Below the pieces are notes generated by a model. The model did no database searches, had not been told where the DNA came from, and saw only the letters and a list, made by a program, of their open reading frames with translations. A stretch of DNA of 64,000 nt from contig JAFAYI010000006.1 in NCBI GenBank assembly GCA_019240475.1, positions 248,001-312,000 on the forward strand, in the 5' to 3' direction. Shown piece by piece: positions 45,635 through 53,662 of this stretch. Within the stretch, counting starts at the first letter, position 1; every line of letters starts with the position of its first letter. The position numbers were made by a program, and so were the translations under genes. The stretch comes from Acidobacteriaceae bacterium (GTDB lineage Bacteria > Acidobacteriota > Terriglobia > Bryobacterales > Bryobacteraceae).

Positions 45635-47095
45635 ATGTCCTATGATACGCGGTTGGCGACACCCGGCACGTCTCCTCTCGGGCGTCGCTGGGCTCTCGCT
45701 TTCCTGATCCTCGCGCTCGCCTGCTTTCGGCTCTGCCACCTCCGCTTGCTTTGGGCGGATGAAGACTACCACCTCGCCGCGGCCATCCATCTCTTGCACG
45801 GCAAGATTCCCTACCGCGACTTCTGGTACGACAAACCGCCCCTCTGCGCCGTTTACTATCTGTTCATCGGCGGATTTGCCGGCTGGCCCCTGCGTCTGTT
45901 CGATGCCGCCTACGTTTGTCTCGCTTGTTGGCTGATCTATCGGCTCGCGCGCTCCCTCTGGACCGAAGCGGAAGGTTCCGCCGCCGCTCTGCTGTTGGCT
46001 TTCTTCCTCGCCTTCTATCTGCCGTCCGCTGTTATTCCGTTTGCCGCCGATGCGATCCTGCTCGTTCCTCATCTTGCCGCGGTCTATTATGCGCAGGCGA
46101 AATCCCCCTTCCGGGCCGGCCTCTATGGCGGCATCGGATTCCTCGCCAACACCAAAGCGCTGTTCGTCCTGGCGTCATGTGCGCTCTTTCTGCCGTCCGG
46201 AATTCCACTCCTGCTGCTGGGATTTGCAGCGCCTGCCGTCTTGGCCTGGATCGGCGCTCTCGCAACCGGCGCCACGGCTGGCTACTACGAGCAGGTGTGG
46301 CGTTGGGGCCTGATCTACGCCGCTCAATCGCCAGTTACGCGGCCGCTCGTCAATGGAATTGTTAGAACCGCCGATTGGCTCGGGTTCCATGCCGCCATCG
46401 GCGCCGGCGCGGTCTTCGCATTCGTGCGGCTTCCGACAGCCGAACGAGCAAAACTCGGCGCCTGGCTCGCGCTCTCATTCGCGGCTGCCGCTATCGGCTG
46501 GCGGTTTGCGCCACATTACTTTCTCCAGGTTCTTCCAGCCCTGGTCGTTCTCGCCGCGCGCGGCGCCGTTCTCGCTCTTCATCAATTCAGAAAGGTTGCC
46601 GCCGTTGCGCTCGCTCTCTTGCTCTTGGCGCCCTTCATTCGTTTCGGCCCGCGCTACGCGATGCTCGCCTACGACGCCATTCTGAAACGCGAACCCCATT
46701 GGATCGACGTCGGAATGGATCTCGATAGCCAGGAGGTATCGAGAAAAATTCTTGCGGTACGGCGCCCCGGAGATACATTGTTCGTCTGGGGCTACCGTCC
46801 GGATGTGTATGTTTACACCAGGATGATTTCCGACGGCCTTTTCTGGGATTCACAACCCCTGACCGGCGTGCCCGCGGATCGGCACTTACACGCTCAGGAT
46901 GCTATTTACGGCGGCCCCGCGGCCTTGAACCGGCAGAAACTAACTCGGACCAAACCTGCTTATCTGGTAGACGGCTTAGGGCTCCTGAATCCCAGGCTCG
47001 CGCCTGAGAACTATTCCGACCTCCAGCCTTGGCTCGCGCATTACAAGTTGATAGCCCGGACTAAGTTGAGCCTGATTTACCGGAGAACTTACTGA
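45635..47095 (+). CDS. GT-C (ArnT/PMT-like) membrane glycosyltransferase
   Basis: A 486-residue polytopic protein of about ten helices. The first extracytoplasmic loop reads [33 protein letters not shown], the acidic catalytic-loop pattern of GT39/ArnT-type transferases that use a lipid-linked sugar donor. A short soluble C-terminal part follows the last helix. The frame is open from 45473, but that portion overlaps lptB in another frame; ATG at 45635 begins just before the first helix. Probable role in envelope glycan modification; acceptor unknown. Confidence 0.78.
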   Translation: MSYDTRLATPGTSPLGRRWALAFLILALACFRLCHLRLLWADEDYHLAAAIHLLHGKIPYRDFWYDKPPLCAVYYLFIGGFAGWPLRLFDAAYVCLACWLIYRLARSLWTEAEGSAAALLLAFFLAFYLPSAVIPFAADAILLVPHLAAVYYAQAKSPFRAGLYGGIGFLANTKALFVLASCALFLPSGIPLLLLGFAAPAVLAWIGALATGATAGYYEQVWRWGLIYAAQSPVTRPLVNGIVRTADWLGFHAAIGAGAVFAFVRLPTAERAKLGAWLALSFAAAAIGWRFAPHYFLQVLPALVVLAARGAVLALHQFRKVAAVALALLLLAPFIRFGPRYAMLAYDAILKREPHWIDVGMDLDSQEVSRKILAVRRPGDTLFVWGYRPDVYVYTRMISDGLFWDSQPLTGVPADRHLHAQDAIYGGPAALNRQKLTRTKPAYLVDGLGLLNPRLAPENYSDLQPWLAHYKLIARTKLSLIYRRTY

Positions 47096-48185
47096 CGCTC
47101 TCGACCTGCAGTAAAGCTTTCTTGCGATCAAGCCCCCAGCGGTAGCCGCCCAATTGTCCATTCCCGCGAATCGCGCGATGGCACGGAATCACAATCGCAA
47201 CCCGGTTCGCGGCACAAGCGCGTGCAACGGCGCGCGCCGCTTTCGCATTCCCCGTGGCCTGCGCAATCTCGGAATAGGACTTAGTAACTCCGCTAGGACT
47301 GGATTGAAGATAGGTCCAGACTTGGATTTGAAAAGCGGTTGCTTGAATATCCAAAGGCAGGTCCAGCGAGAAATGCTCGCCACGTAGATAACTCGAAATC
47401 GATTCAGCCCACAACCGGAATTGAGGCGCCCGTGGCTTCGGCATCGGTTCGATTGCAGCCGCTCGATATTCGGCCTGAAGGCTGCCGAGAAGCTGGCCCG
47501 CCGATTCGCCAAACTGCACGAAACAGAGACCTCGATCGGTTGCGCCCAGCATCAGCAAACCAAGTGGCGTCTCGATGGTGGCGTACGATATCGCAATTCC
47601 GGCAGCTCCCGATCCGTACTGGCGGGGCGTCATGCCAAGATGCGAATCGCTCCTTTCATAGACCCGGCTGCTCGACCCGAATCCGGCATCGTAGACCGCC
47701 GCAGTCACCGACACCGATTCGCGAAGCTTAGCCTTCAACGCCTCCATCCGGCATTGCTCGATAAATTGTCTCGGCGTAACGCCTACCGCGGCCCTGAAGG
47801 TTCGCTGCAGATGAAATGGACTCATGCCCACCTCGCGGCTGAGTTGGCCAAGTGTGAGCACGTCCCCGCCGGCGACCTTCGAGTGGATGAGATCGCAGAC
47901 CTGGCGAATGCGGCTTCTATTTGCCTCCACGCCCGAGGCCGCCGGATGGCATCGGAGGCACGGGCGCAATCCGTCCGCTTCAGCGTCCGCGGGTGTTCGG
48001 TAAAACCGCACATTTTCGCGCAGTGGCGTCCGCGCCGGACACCCGGGGCGGCAATATACCCCGGTCGTCATGACGCCGAAATAGAACCGGCCTTCTTCGG
48101 TGCGATCCTTCCTGCGGACAGCCGACCAACACATTTCCTGATCGAGAGTTCGAGTTGCAGCAGCAGCGTTCACAAGGTCGATCAT
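47061..48185 (-). CDS. ada: Ada: bifunctional methylated-DNA transferase and regulator
   Basis: A 374-residue three-part protein. The N-terminal Ada zinc domain has GVMTTGVYCRPGCPARTPLRENVRFY and PCLRCHP, giving the four zinc Cys including the phosphotriester acceptor. An AraC-type helix-turn-helix follows (LGQLSREVGMSPFHLQRTFRAAVGVTPRQFI). The C-terminal O6-methylguanine transferase ends with VIPCHRAIRGNGQLGGYRWGLDRKKALL. Complete and probably functional: it repairs alkylated DNA and, once methylated, activates the response. Adjacent to the tRNA-Arg gene. Confidence 0.94.
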   Translation of the reverse strand: MIDLVNAAAATRTLDQEMCWSAVRRKDRTEEGRFYFGVMTTGVYCRPGCPARTPLRENVRFYRTPADAEADGLRPCLRCHPAASGVEANRSRIRQVCDLIHSKVAGGDVLTLGQLSREVGMSPFHLQRTFRAAVGVTPRQFIEQCRMEALKAKLRESVSVTAAVYDAGFGSSSRVYERSDSHLGMTPRQYGSGAAGIAISYATIETPLGLLMLGATDRGLCFVQFGESAGQLLGSLQAEYRAAAIEPMPKPRAPQFRLWAESISSYLRGEHFSLDLPLDIQATAFQIQVWTYLQSSPSGVTKSYSEIAQATGNAKAARAVARACAANRVAIVIPCHRAIRGNGQLGGYRWGLDRKKALLQVESVSKFSGKSGST

Positions 48186-48262
48186 AGTTCGTGTCCTAGC
48201 GAGTGAACTATCCGGAACTTGCGGTGGAATTAAAAACCGGCGGCGTGGGCCAAAGACTCTAT

Positions 48263-48339
48263 TGGTGCGCCCGGACAGATTCGAACTGCCGACCTTCTGG
48301 TTCGTAGCCAGACGCTCTATCCAACTGAGCTACGGGCGC
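48263..48339 (-). tRNA. tRNA-Arg (anticodon ACG)
   Basis: The reverse strand gives a complete cloverleaf: acceptor stem GCGCCCG/CGGGCGC, D-arm GCTC/GAGC, anticodon stem TCTGG/CCAGA with loop CTACGAA (anticodon ACG), T-arm GGCAG-TTCGAAT-CTGTC, discriminator A and an encoded CCA (48265-48263). Its 5' half is duplicated at 52299-52337, so the gene is now the left junction of an integrated element and its upstream region comes from that element. Confidence 0.95.
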
Positions 48340-48340
48340 A
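48302..48340 (-). repeat. attL-like: 5' half of tRNA-Arg, 39-bp direct repeat (left copy)
   Basis: Identical over 39 bases to 52299-52337. The identity begins in the anticodon loop (tRNA position 37) and runs to one base beyond the tRNA 5' end, then stops abruptly on both sides. This is the signature of site-specific integration at the anticodon loop. Confidence 0.88.
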
Positions 48341-48563
48341 GACGTTCTAAGCTACTGAAACCGCCATATTTAGCGTACCACGCTCCAAGCGTCGTTTTTG
48401 ACTTGTGTTCATTTTGCGTTCAATAACGTTGGATTTTCGCGGTACGGCTTGAATCGCATGATCTAGCGCCTCAACGTTTGGCGGACACTGGCCGGCACTG
48501 CCCATACGTAGGCGCCGAGCGTCATCTCAGGCGAGCGTGCCGTAGATGCGATTGTACGTCTAT

Positions 48564-48601
48564 AATGCCGGTGTTTGGACTCAATGCCGGTGTTTTGACT
48601 C
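48564..48601. repeat. 19-bp tandem direct repeat
   Basis: Two adjacent copies, aatgccggtgtttggactc and aatgccggtgttttgactc, differing at one base. They could be arm-type recombinase-binding sites of the integrated element, or the multiple terminal repeats of an IS21-like element remnant; the sequence alone does not decide. Confidence 0.6.
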
Positions 48602-48637
48602 AGGAGCGTTGCACATCCTCGGCGTGCGGCGCGGAAG

Positions 48638-48868
48638 TTAAACCACGATAGCGGCGCGCTGAGCGGCCGGCTTTACTATGCGGCGCGGAAAGTTATCCGC
48701 GCACAGTGGCGTACCATTGCGCGACGAGAAGATAAACCGATCCGCTTCGTTGCTTCCGCCATTCGTAACCACTGCACCGCGCCAAGCGGCGAGATCCCGC
48801 TGTAGAGATCCCGGCATGTGGATCTTGCCAGCCGGATTGCGGTTCAGATAGCCCTGGTCTACCCCGCT
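48638..48868 (-). pseudogene. Tyrosine recombinase (phage integrase) fragment
   Basis: The minus-strand frame between stops at 48871 and 48638 encodes 76 residues. Segments such as PGSLQRDLAAWRG, RFIFSSRNGTPLCADNF and RRIVKPAAQRA match the stretch between the first catalytic Arg box and the HxxR box of tyrosine recombinases (compare the usual 'IFPSRxGTPxxxDNFLRRVLKPAAxRAG'). Catalytic boxes, N-terminus and C-terminus are missing and there is no start codon, so it is a remnant. It lies 300 bases from the tRNA junction, where an integrase gene is expected. Confidence 0.68.
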
Positions 48869-48934
48869 TTACAGAAACAGAGCGGCCTTTTGTCCGCGCC
48901 ATTCGCGCCAGCGTTCGCTTATGCGACGGGGCGT

Positions 48935-48964
48935 AAGAAAAAGGCCTGCCCTTTCGAGCAGGCC
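48935..48964 (-). terminator. Intrinsic terminator after the 293-residue gene
   Basis: On the minus strand a perfect 7-bp stem GGCCTGC/GCAGGCC with an 8-base loop is followed by TTTTTCTT. It lies about 26 bases after the stop of the gene ending at 48990. Confidence 0.8.
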
Positions 48965-48989
48965 CATTTCAAAAAGGGGCTCAGTGGTT

Positions 48990-49871
48990 CTACTCTGTGC
49001 ACGCCTGAAGGTAAGATCCAGGCGCGGTGACAACACTCACCTTCGCCGTCTGCTCCTTCCAGAAGTTCTTCCAGACCGTCAGAACGTGCTGGATTTCGTT
49101 GTACGTCGGTCCGGTCTTCAAACGCGTCATACCCAGAGCAGTGATGTTCGACCTGATCTGATCCTCGGGCAGATGGAACGACTTCCTGAGGTCGGCAAGA
49201 TCGGACTCAAACTGCGAATCCTGGCTGGATAAGTACTTTTCGACTGCTTCGTCCGTTGCTATCGACAGCGCGAGCTCATCCCATTTTGCCTGCGGGATCG
49301 GCTGAGTACTTGCGGCATTCCGTATATAGGCGGTCAACGTCGCTCGCCCGGCTGATGTTTGAGCCTGCTCTACATTCAGTTGCCAGACCCTGAGCGGAAA
49401 ACCGGTGTTCGCCAACTCCTTCTCGTAGACGGTGGTTGGATCCTGGCGTTTGTCGACCACGTCGCTCAACGCTGTGAGAATCTTCTGTTCGAGCTCTAAG
49501 GGCATTGAGTGTTGGTGGTAAAACCCTCGAACTGTTGCCACGGCCTGGGGCGTGACGGCGACAGCGAACTCCGTTCGCACCTGGGCGAGCACCGCTAGCT
49601 GGACGCGCCGGTTCAGCTCCCTGCATCTTGCGGCCTGCAGGTTGGTGGCAATTATCTGCTGGTCACCCGAACTGTTGGGATCCGAGTGGCGACCATACTT
49701 TAGGTAGAACGTGCTCTCGGCTTCAGGCGTCAGTTTGGTGAAGTTCTTGTCCTCGACAACCGCTTCTGCCTTACCTCCGCTCGGTGTGATGGTGGCTAGG
49801 ATCTCTTGGCCTGCCACCCCCGCGAAAACTGCGGCCAGGAACGTAAGGACTGCTAAGATGGTGACTCTCAT
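48990..49871 (-). CDS. Secreted unknown protein of tRNA-Arg element
   Basis: A 293-residue protein with a clean signal peptide (MRVTILAVLTFLAAVFAGVAG) and GGGAG eight bases before the ATG. The mature part is helical, with periodic segments (TPEAESTFYLKYG, AVLAQVRTEFAVAVTPQAVATVRGFYHQH, LADLRKSFHLPEDQIRSNITALGMTRL). I do not recognise a family. A terminator follows. It is probably co-transcribed with the acidic-Cys gene 30 bases upstream. Confidence 0.7.
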   Translation of the reverse strand: MRVTILAVLTFLAAVFAGVAGQEILATITPSGGKAEAVVEDKNFTKLTPEAESTFYLKYGRHSDPNSSGDQQIIATNLQAARCRELNRRVQLAVLAQVRTEFAVAVTPQAVATVRGFYHQHSMPLELEQKILTALSDVVDKRQDPTTVYEKELANTGFPLRVWQLNVEQAQTSAGRATLTAYIRNAASTQPIPQAKWDELALSIATDEAVEKYLSSQDSQFESDLADLRKSFHLPEDQIRSNITALGMTRLKTGPTYNEIQHVLTVWKNFWKEQTAKVSVVTAPGSYLQACTE

Positions 49872-49901
49872 GGTTGTTCTCCCTGTTTTTTCGAAAAACG
49901 T

Positions 49902-51215
49902 CTACGTTGTGACCGACAAGCAACCGAGCGACCCTACCCAGACGGTGGTGCCGCTGTCGACCAAGGTCATCCCTGTGTTGCACACCTTTTGAGTTGAACC
50001 TGGCGGCACCCAAATCCACCCAGTCCCGTTGAATCCCGTGTACTCGTAGACCGGGTAGTCGGGAGCAATACCTGGCGGCTGCTCAGTCAAAGCGTGCGTG
50101 GTGTCGTTGTAGAACACGACATCCTCGTCCAAGATGCCGATCGAATAGGTGACGGCTTGGGTGGGCTCGTAGTCCAGCGCCGAGGTGAACACGAGGTTGG
50201 TGGTCGGGTTGCTCGCGTGGTTCTCACAGAAGCTGAACGCATAGCCCTCGATGGCCACCTGTCTCCCGAACGAAATCACCTCGGGCGCAATCTCCGATCC
50301 CCCGGTATTTAAGAGGTAGCCGGCGCTGTTCTGGGGGTCCAGGCGTGAAATACTGGACGGGCAGGACTGCCCTTTGTCCGATAGCCCATACAAGTAGCCT
50401 GTTATGTACAAGGTGAAGTCCCCACCGTCCGAACCGTCGTATGCCAAGACAATGTTGGCTAGGTCAAAGTAGTAGTCAATTGGGTTTCCGTTGTAATTTG
50501 CGTAAGTGATCGACCCTGGATCCCCGAGCTGGAACTCAGAGTAATAAAGAGCAGCCCCGCTGTCGGTGTACTGAATTTCAACGTCCGTCGGGCTGCTAGT
50601 ATTGAGGCTGCTAAGGCTGATGTCTGGCTCCGCCGGCGTGCTTTCGGAAGCACTCGAGTTGGCGTTTATGTACTCCCAACAGTAGCCGTCATCCTCTCCG
50701 TCGTCCTCACAGTCCCCGCCCTCACCGGCACTGTGCACATGAGTGAGCGCCCGAGCATGGGAGGCGGCCTTCGTTAGAACAGGCAGCTTGCCCACAACGT
50801 CGCAGTCATCGCAGTCGTCAAAGTCCTCCTCACCGTACCCGTAGTGGTAGCCAGACTCCGGGTAGACCGTGTTGAAGCTAGTAACTTGCCCGTAAACCTG
50901 AACTCCGCTGTCAACCTCCGCACAGTCTTCACAGTACTCATCCTCGCTGCTCGATTCGACGGACGAGATGGAGACATCAGACTCTAGGTAGCAGTAGTAC
51001 TCGCCGTCGTCACAGCTGTCGTCAAACCAAACATCAGACGAAGCCGCGGCTGAGATACTACCGGTATCGGGATCGATGGAAATTCCCGAGTCATAGTACA
51101 GCGATATCAGGAAGCCGCCGGATGAGCCCGCTCCCGCAGGCTGGACAGTAGCAGCCGCTACTCCGTTGGACGTTTTGCGCTTCAACTTATTGGATGTAAC
51201 ATGCGGCTTTGGCAT
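49902..51215 (-). CDS. Unknown protein with acidic Cys clusters (tRNA-Arg element)
   Basis: A 437-residue protein of unknown family. After a basic N-terminus (KPHVTSNKLKRKTS), residues about 60-195 hold several acidic cysteine clusters: FDDSCDDGEYYCYLESD, EDEYCEDCAEVDSG, EEDFDDCDDCDVVGK and GGDCEDDGEDDGYCWEY. They resemble metal-binding or Ca/Zn-loop repeats, and look unlike anything else in the window. The remaining 240 residues are beta-rich with Ser/Thr/Gly/Tyr, as in surface proteins. There is no clear signal peptide or ribosome site at ATG 51215. It overlaps the end of the next upstream gene by 34 bases. Confidence 0.65.
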   Translation of the reverse strand: MPKPHVTSNKLKRKTSNGVAAATVQPAGAGSSGGFLISLYYDSGISIDPDTGSISAAASSDVWFDDSCDDGEYYCYLESDVSISSVESSSEDEYCEDCAEVDSGVQVYGQVTSFNTVYPESGYHYGYGEEDFDDCDDCDVVGKLPVLTKAASHARALTHVHSAGEGGDCEDDGEDDGYCWEYINANSSASESTPAEPDISLSSLNTSSPTDVEIQYTDSGAALYYSEFQLGDPGSITYANYNGNPIDYYFDLANIVLAYDGSDGGDFTLYITGYLYGLSDKGQSCPSSISRLDPQNSAGYLLNTGGSEIAPEVISFGRQVAIEGYAFSFCENHASNPTTNLVFTSALDYEPTQAVTYSIGILDEDVVFYNDTTHALTEQPPGIAPDYPVYEYTGFNGTGWIWVPPGSTQKVCNTGMTLVDSGTTVWVGSLGCLSVTT

Positions 51216-51640
51216 CTGATTGAGTACATAGTTGCTGAGCTGTCGGAATTGGGCCCCCCAAGCGCGGCCTTCAGCTTGTCAATCAAAGCAGAGATCTGGT
51301 TCAGATACTGCTGGCGATTACCCTTACTCTGGCCGAGGAACTGCTGATGCAGCGCTTGCCACTGCCCGGCGAACGACTTCAGGGCGCCGTCGGCGTCCCG
51401 TCCGTGCATGCGGCCAGCGTTTATGCCGTCAGGACACCCGTCCCGCCCGACAGGTTGGCCACACCAGCCGATTTCGCGGCTGATCTGGTACGGCACGTAC
51501 CGAGATTCTTTTCCATGCTTCTGCTTGATTTCGGCAGCGAAGTTTTGCTGTCGCAAGACGTGAAGAAACAGAGTTTGCCACAGGTCCTGAACAGAAGCTT
51601 CGTTGGTCGGAACCTGCGCCGCGGCCGCCGCGCAGAACAA
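51182..51640 (-). CDS. Unknown small exported protein (tRNA-Arg element)
   Basis: About 152 residues from TTG at 51640. The N-terminus LFCAAAAAQVPTNEAS is the tail of a signal peptide, and the frame continues upstream as RRKFFAAALLFCAAAAAQ after a stop codon, without an ATG, GTG or TTG. So either CTG/TTG is used or the start was lost. The body is helical (VQDLWQTLFLHVLRQQNFAAEIKQKHG, ALHQQFLGQSKGNRQQYLNQISALIDKLK) with two Cys in WCGQPVGRDGCPDG. No family recognised. First gene of the element's three. Confidence 0.5.
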   Translation of the reverse strand: MFCAAAAAQVPTNEASVQDLWQTLFLHVLRQQNFAAEIKQKHGKESRYVPYQISREIGWCGQPVGRDGCPDGINAGRMHGRDADGALKSFAGQWQALHQQFLGQSKGNRQQYLNQISALIDKLKAALGGPNSDSSATMYSIRCQSRMLHPIS

Positions 51641-52298
51641 CAGCGCTGCAGCAAAAAATTTGCGCCGTCAGAATTAACGACGCGCGTAGCGAAACACTCC
51701 GGAGCCATGCCGCCGGCACCGGCAAAGGTTTGGTTTGCGCATGCATAGAGTAAGCTCGACCCTTCAATTGGAGCGGCGGCGATTATACCACAGTGGTTGC
51801 AACCACTTATTTGCGAACACTTCTCGCCTTTTTTATTTACATCAGCTTGGATGCGCTTGCTACGCTTTTTCCAAAGCGCTTTCACTTGACGCCAGCGATG
51901 ACCTCGGCGCAGAAAGCTTCAGCTCCCGGATCGAGGGCTAACGGCATCTGCTCGTCGGCGGGTGTGGACCCAGGACCGGAGAGCCAGGCCATCCATCACG
52001 ATGGCCATCAGCGAATGCGCTCCGGCACGCTCCTGCGGCGTAGCGCCGCATGTCATCGAGCCTCCGCGCGCGAGTAGCGCCGCGCTTCTCTCGAGGTGCG
52101 GATGTGGGCGGATCTGCCTCGACAGCGGCAATCCGCCTTCCAACAATAGCCTTCATGAAAACGCTCTTAAACCGGCGCGCCGGATTCTGATTTTGTGTGC
52201 AGCTATGTGTGCAATAAGCGCCGAACGTAGACGTTTTGTTACGTTTGGCGACGTATGCGCAGTATGGTTATCAACGGTTTACGTGATTGCCGTTAATC
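51641..52298. other. 658-base stretch without supported gene
   Basis: Right-hand part of the tRNA-Arg element. Frames of 60-75 codons exist on the minus strand near 51919-52156 but overlap one another, lack ribosome sites and resemble nothing I know. AT-rich segments near 51790-51850 may hold the promoter for the three minus-strand genes; I cannot define it. Confidence 0.5.
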
Positions 52299-52337
52299 TC
52301 GTAGCCAGACGCTCTATCCAACTGAGCTACGGGCGCA
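52299..52337 (-). repeat. attR-like: truncated 5' half of tRNA-Arg (right copy)
   Basis: Exact 39-base copy of 48302-48340. On the minus strand it reads as the tRNA from just before its 5' end to the anticodon loop and then changes to element sequence, so it cannot form a tRNA. Confidence 0.88.
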
Positions 52338-52346
52338 ACAGACCAC

Positions 52347-52375
52347 AGTATAGCGCGAGGAAGGCTTCTTAAAGG
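52347..52375 (-). promoter_or_regulatory. Probable native promoter of tRNA-Arg, now before the truncated copy
   Basis: TATACT (52352-52347, minus strand) lies about 10 bases upstream of the 5' tRNA fragment, with a weak CCTTTA -35 at 17 bases. Because integration left the original upstream region here, the intact tRNA at 48339 must use a different promoter. Confidence 0.45.
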
Positions 52376-52409
52376 ATCAAGGCAGCTCGTATGGCGGCCG
52401 CGGGGCGCC

Positions 52410-53342
52410 CTAGGTCAAGCGCGCAGCCGACTCTTGCAAAGTGAGACTCGAAACGCAGTTTCGTCCGCTCGCTTTCGCCCGATACAGAGCCTCATCGGCC
52501 ACTCGTACGAAGATATCTGGATTCCGCTCGGAACAGTCGGAAACGGTCACGCCGAAGCTCGCCGACACGCGCATCTCCACGCCATCCACCAACATGGTGC
52601 TGCCGTGCAGTCTGTGCCGCATGCGTTCGGCTTGAGTGGTCGCTTGCTCCAGGTCGCAATTCGGCAGCACCACCAGGAATTCCTCACCGCCATATCGACC
52701 CACCGCATCGTAAGGCCGCATATTGCCTTTCAGCCTCGAAGCTGTCTCGCGCAAAACCGCGTCCCCGGCAAAGTGTCCGTACGTATCGTTGATCTTCTTG
52801 AAATGATCCAAATCGAGCAGTATGACGCCCACCGTGCGCCGATCACGATGACACCGAGAGACCTCCTGCTCGAGCCTAGCCGCTATTGCGGGCCGGTTCG
52901 GCAGCATCGTCAGCAAATCCTTATTCGCTCGCTCCCGCAGTTCCTCTCGCGCTTGCAGCAGGTGCATCTGCAGATCGACTATGCGCTGCCCCGCCCGCAG
53001 CCGCACCTGCAACTCATGCTCGTCGAACGGCTTTACGATGTAGTCGTCGGCCCCGGCTTCCAGCCCTTCCACCGTTTCGTCCTTGGTGTTCTTGGAGGTT
53101 AGCAGCAAGATATAGGTATAAGGTTCCCGGTGAGCCTCCCGCACCCGCCGGCACACTTCCGGCCCCGTCATATGAGGCATCACCCAATCCAGGATTGCCA
53201 TGGTCGGCGCATCCGGCGCTGCCAGAATCTCCCAGGCCTGCGCCCCGTTTTCTGCCACCGCGACGTCATACCCCCAGCGCAGAAGCGCGCTCCGCAAGAG
53301 GATGCGGGACGGTGCACTGTCATCGGCTATCAGAACTCTCAT
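52410..53342 (-). CDS. Response regulator diguanylate cyclase (PleD-like)
   Basis: A 310-residue two-domain protein. The CheY-like receiver (residues 1-120) has the acidic pair VLIADDSAPSR, phospho-acceptor Asp in MAILDWVMPHMTG, LLTSKNTKDETVEG and the Lys in DYIVKPFDE. A linker helix leads to a GGDEF domain with GVILLDLDHFKKINDTYGHFAGD and the active-site loop RYGGEEFLVVLPN (GGEEF). It should make c-di-GMP upon phosphorylation. No kinase is adjacent. No inhibitory RxxD site is evident just before GGEEF. Confidence 0.92.
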   Translation of the reverse strand: MRVLIADDSAPSRILLRSALLRWGYDVAVAENGAQAWEILAAPDAPTMAILDWVMPHMTGPEVCRRVREAHREPYTYILLLTSKNTKDETVEGLEAGADDYIVKPFDEHELQVRLRAGQRIVDLQMHLLQAREELRERANKDLLTMLPNRPAIAARLEQEVSRCHRDRRTVGVILLDLDHFKKINDTYGHFAGDAVLRETASRLKGNMRPYDAVGRYGGEEFLVVLPNCDLEQATTQAERMRHRLHGSTMLVDGVEMRVSASFGVTVSDCSERNPDIFVRVADEALYRAKASGRNCVSSLTLQESAARLT

Positions 53343-53662
53343 AGTTAGCGCCGCACTCTACAATTCGATACCAAGCTAATCGTCACAACCAGCCCCAACA
53401 ATTAGCCGCTGAGTCACAAAGATGTACGTTTTTCCACGAAAATTTCCGCCGGCCCTTCTGTTTTCCCCCAAACTATAGAAGAACCGGCGTTTGTTCGAGC
53501 ACTTTCCAATATGCGCGGCCCCAACCATGCCGTCAACAGCGCCTTGGGTGCGAAAAACCCTAGCTGACCCGCCCTCCCGTCATATGATGGGGGTGCAAAC
53601 CTTTATGACGCGCCAACGGCTCACCCCGTAGCGGAGAGCTTTTGAAATCAAGGAGCTTCAGG
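53343..53662. other. 320-base intergenic region before clpP
   Basis: No gene. TATGAT at 53583-53588 is a possible -10 box for clpP but lacks a good -35, and AAGGAG near 53650 serves clpP. The left part upstream of the response-regulator gene shows no clear motif. Confidence 0.4.

Larger units (their letters stand above)
48340..48989. other. 650-base stretch without intact gene
   Basis: Contains the tandem 19-bp repeats, the integrase remnant and a terminator described separately. About 48345-48560 shows nothing else I can support; several stops interrupt every frame. Confidence 0.6.
48302..52337. mobile_element. 4-kb tRNA-Arg-integrated element, integrase decayed
   Basis: Bounded by two 39-bp direct repeats of the 5' half of tRNA-Arg. 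Contents left to right: a non-coding stretch with a 19-bp tandem repeat, a tyrosine-recombinase fragment (48638-48868), a terminator and three minus-strand genes with no recognisable families (two with export-like N-termini), then non-coding DNA. Gene density and codon use differ from the flanks. With no intact integrase it is likely immobile or was moved in trans. Confidence 0.75.

Noticed and set aside
49902..51215. Possibility that the acidic-Cys frame is a shadow of another coding strand
   Set aside because: No long plus-strand frame overlaps it, and reading it gives a coherent protein with a following terminator-ended operon.
51919..52156. Overlapping 72-75-codon frames inside the tRNA-Arg element
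   Set aside because: Mutually overlapping, no ribosome site, no family resemblance; not distinguishable from chance.
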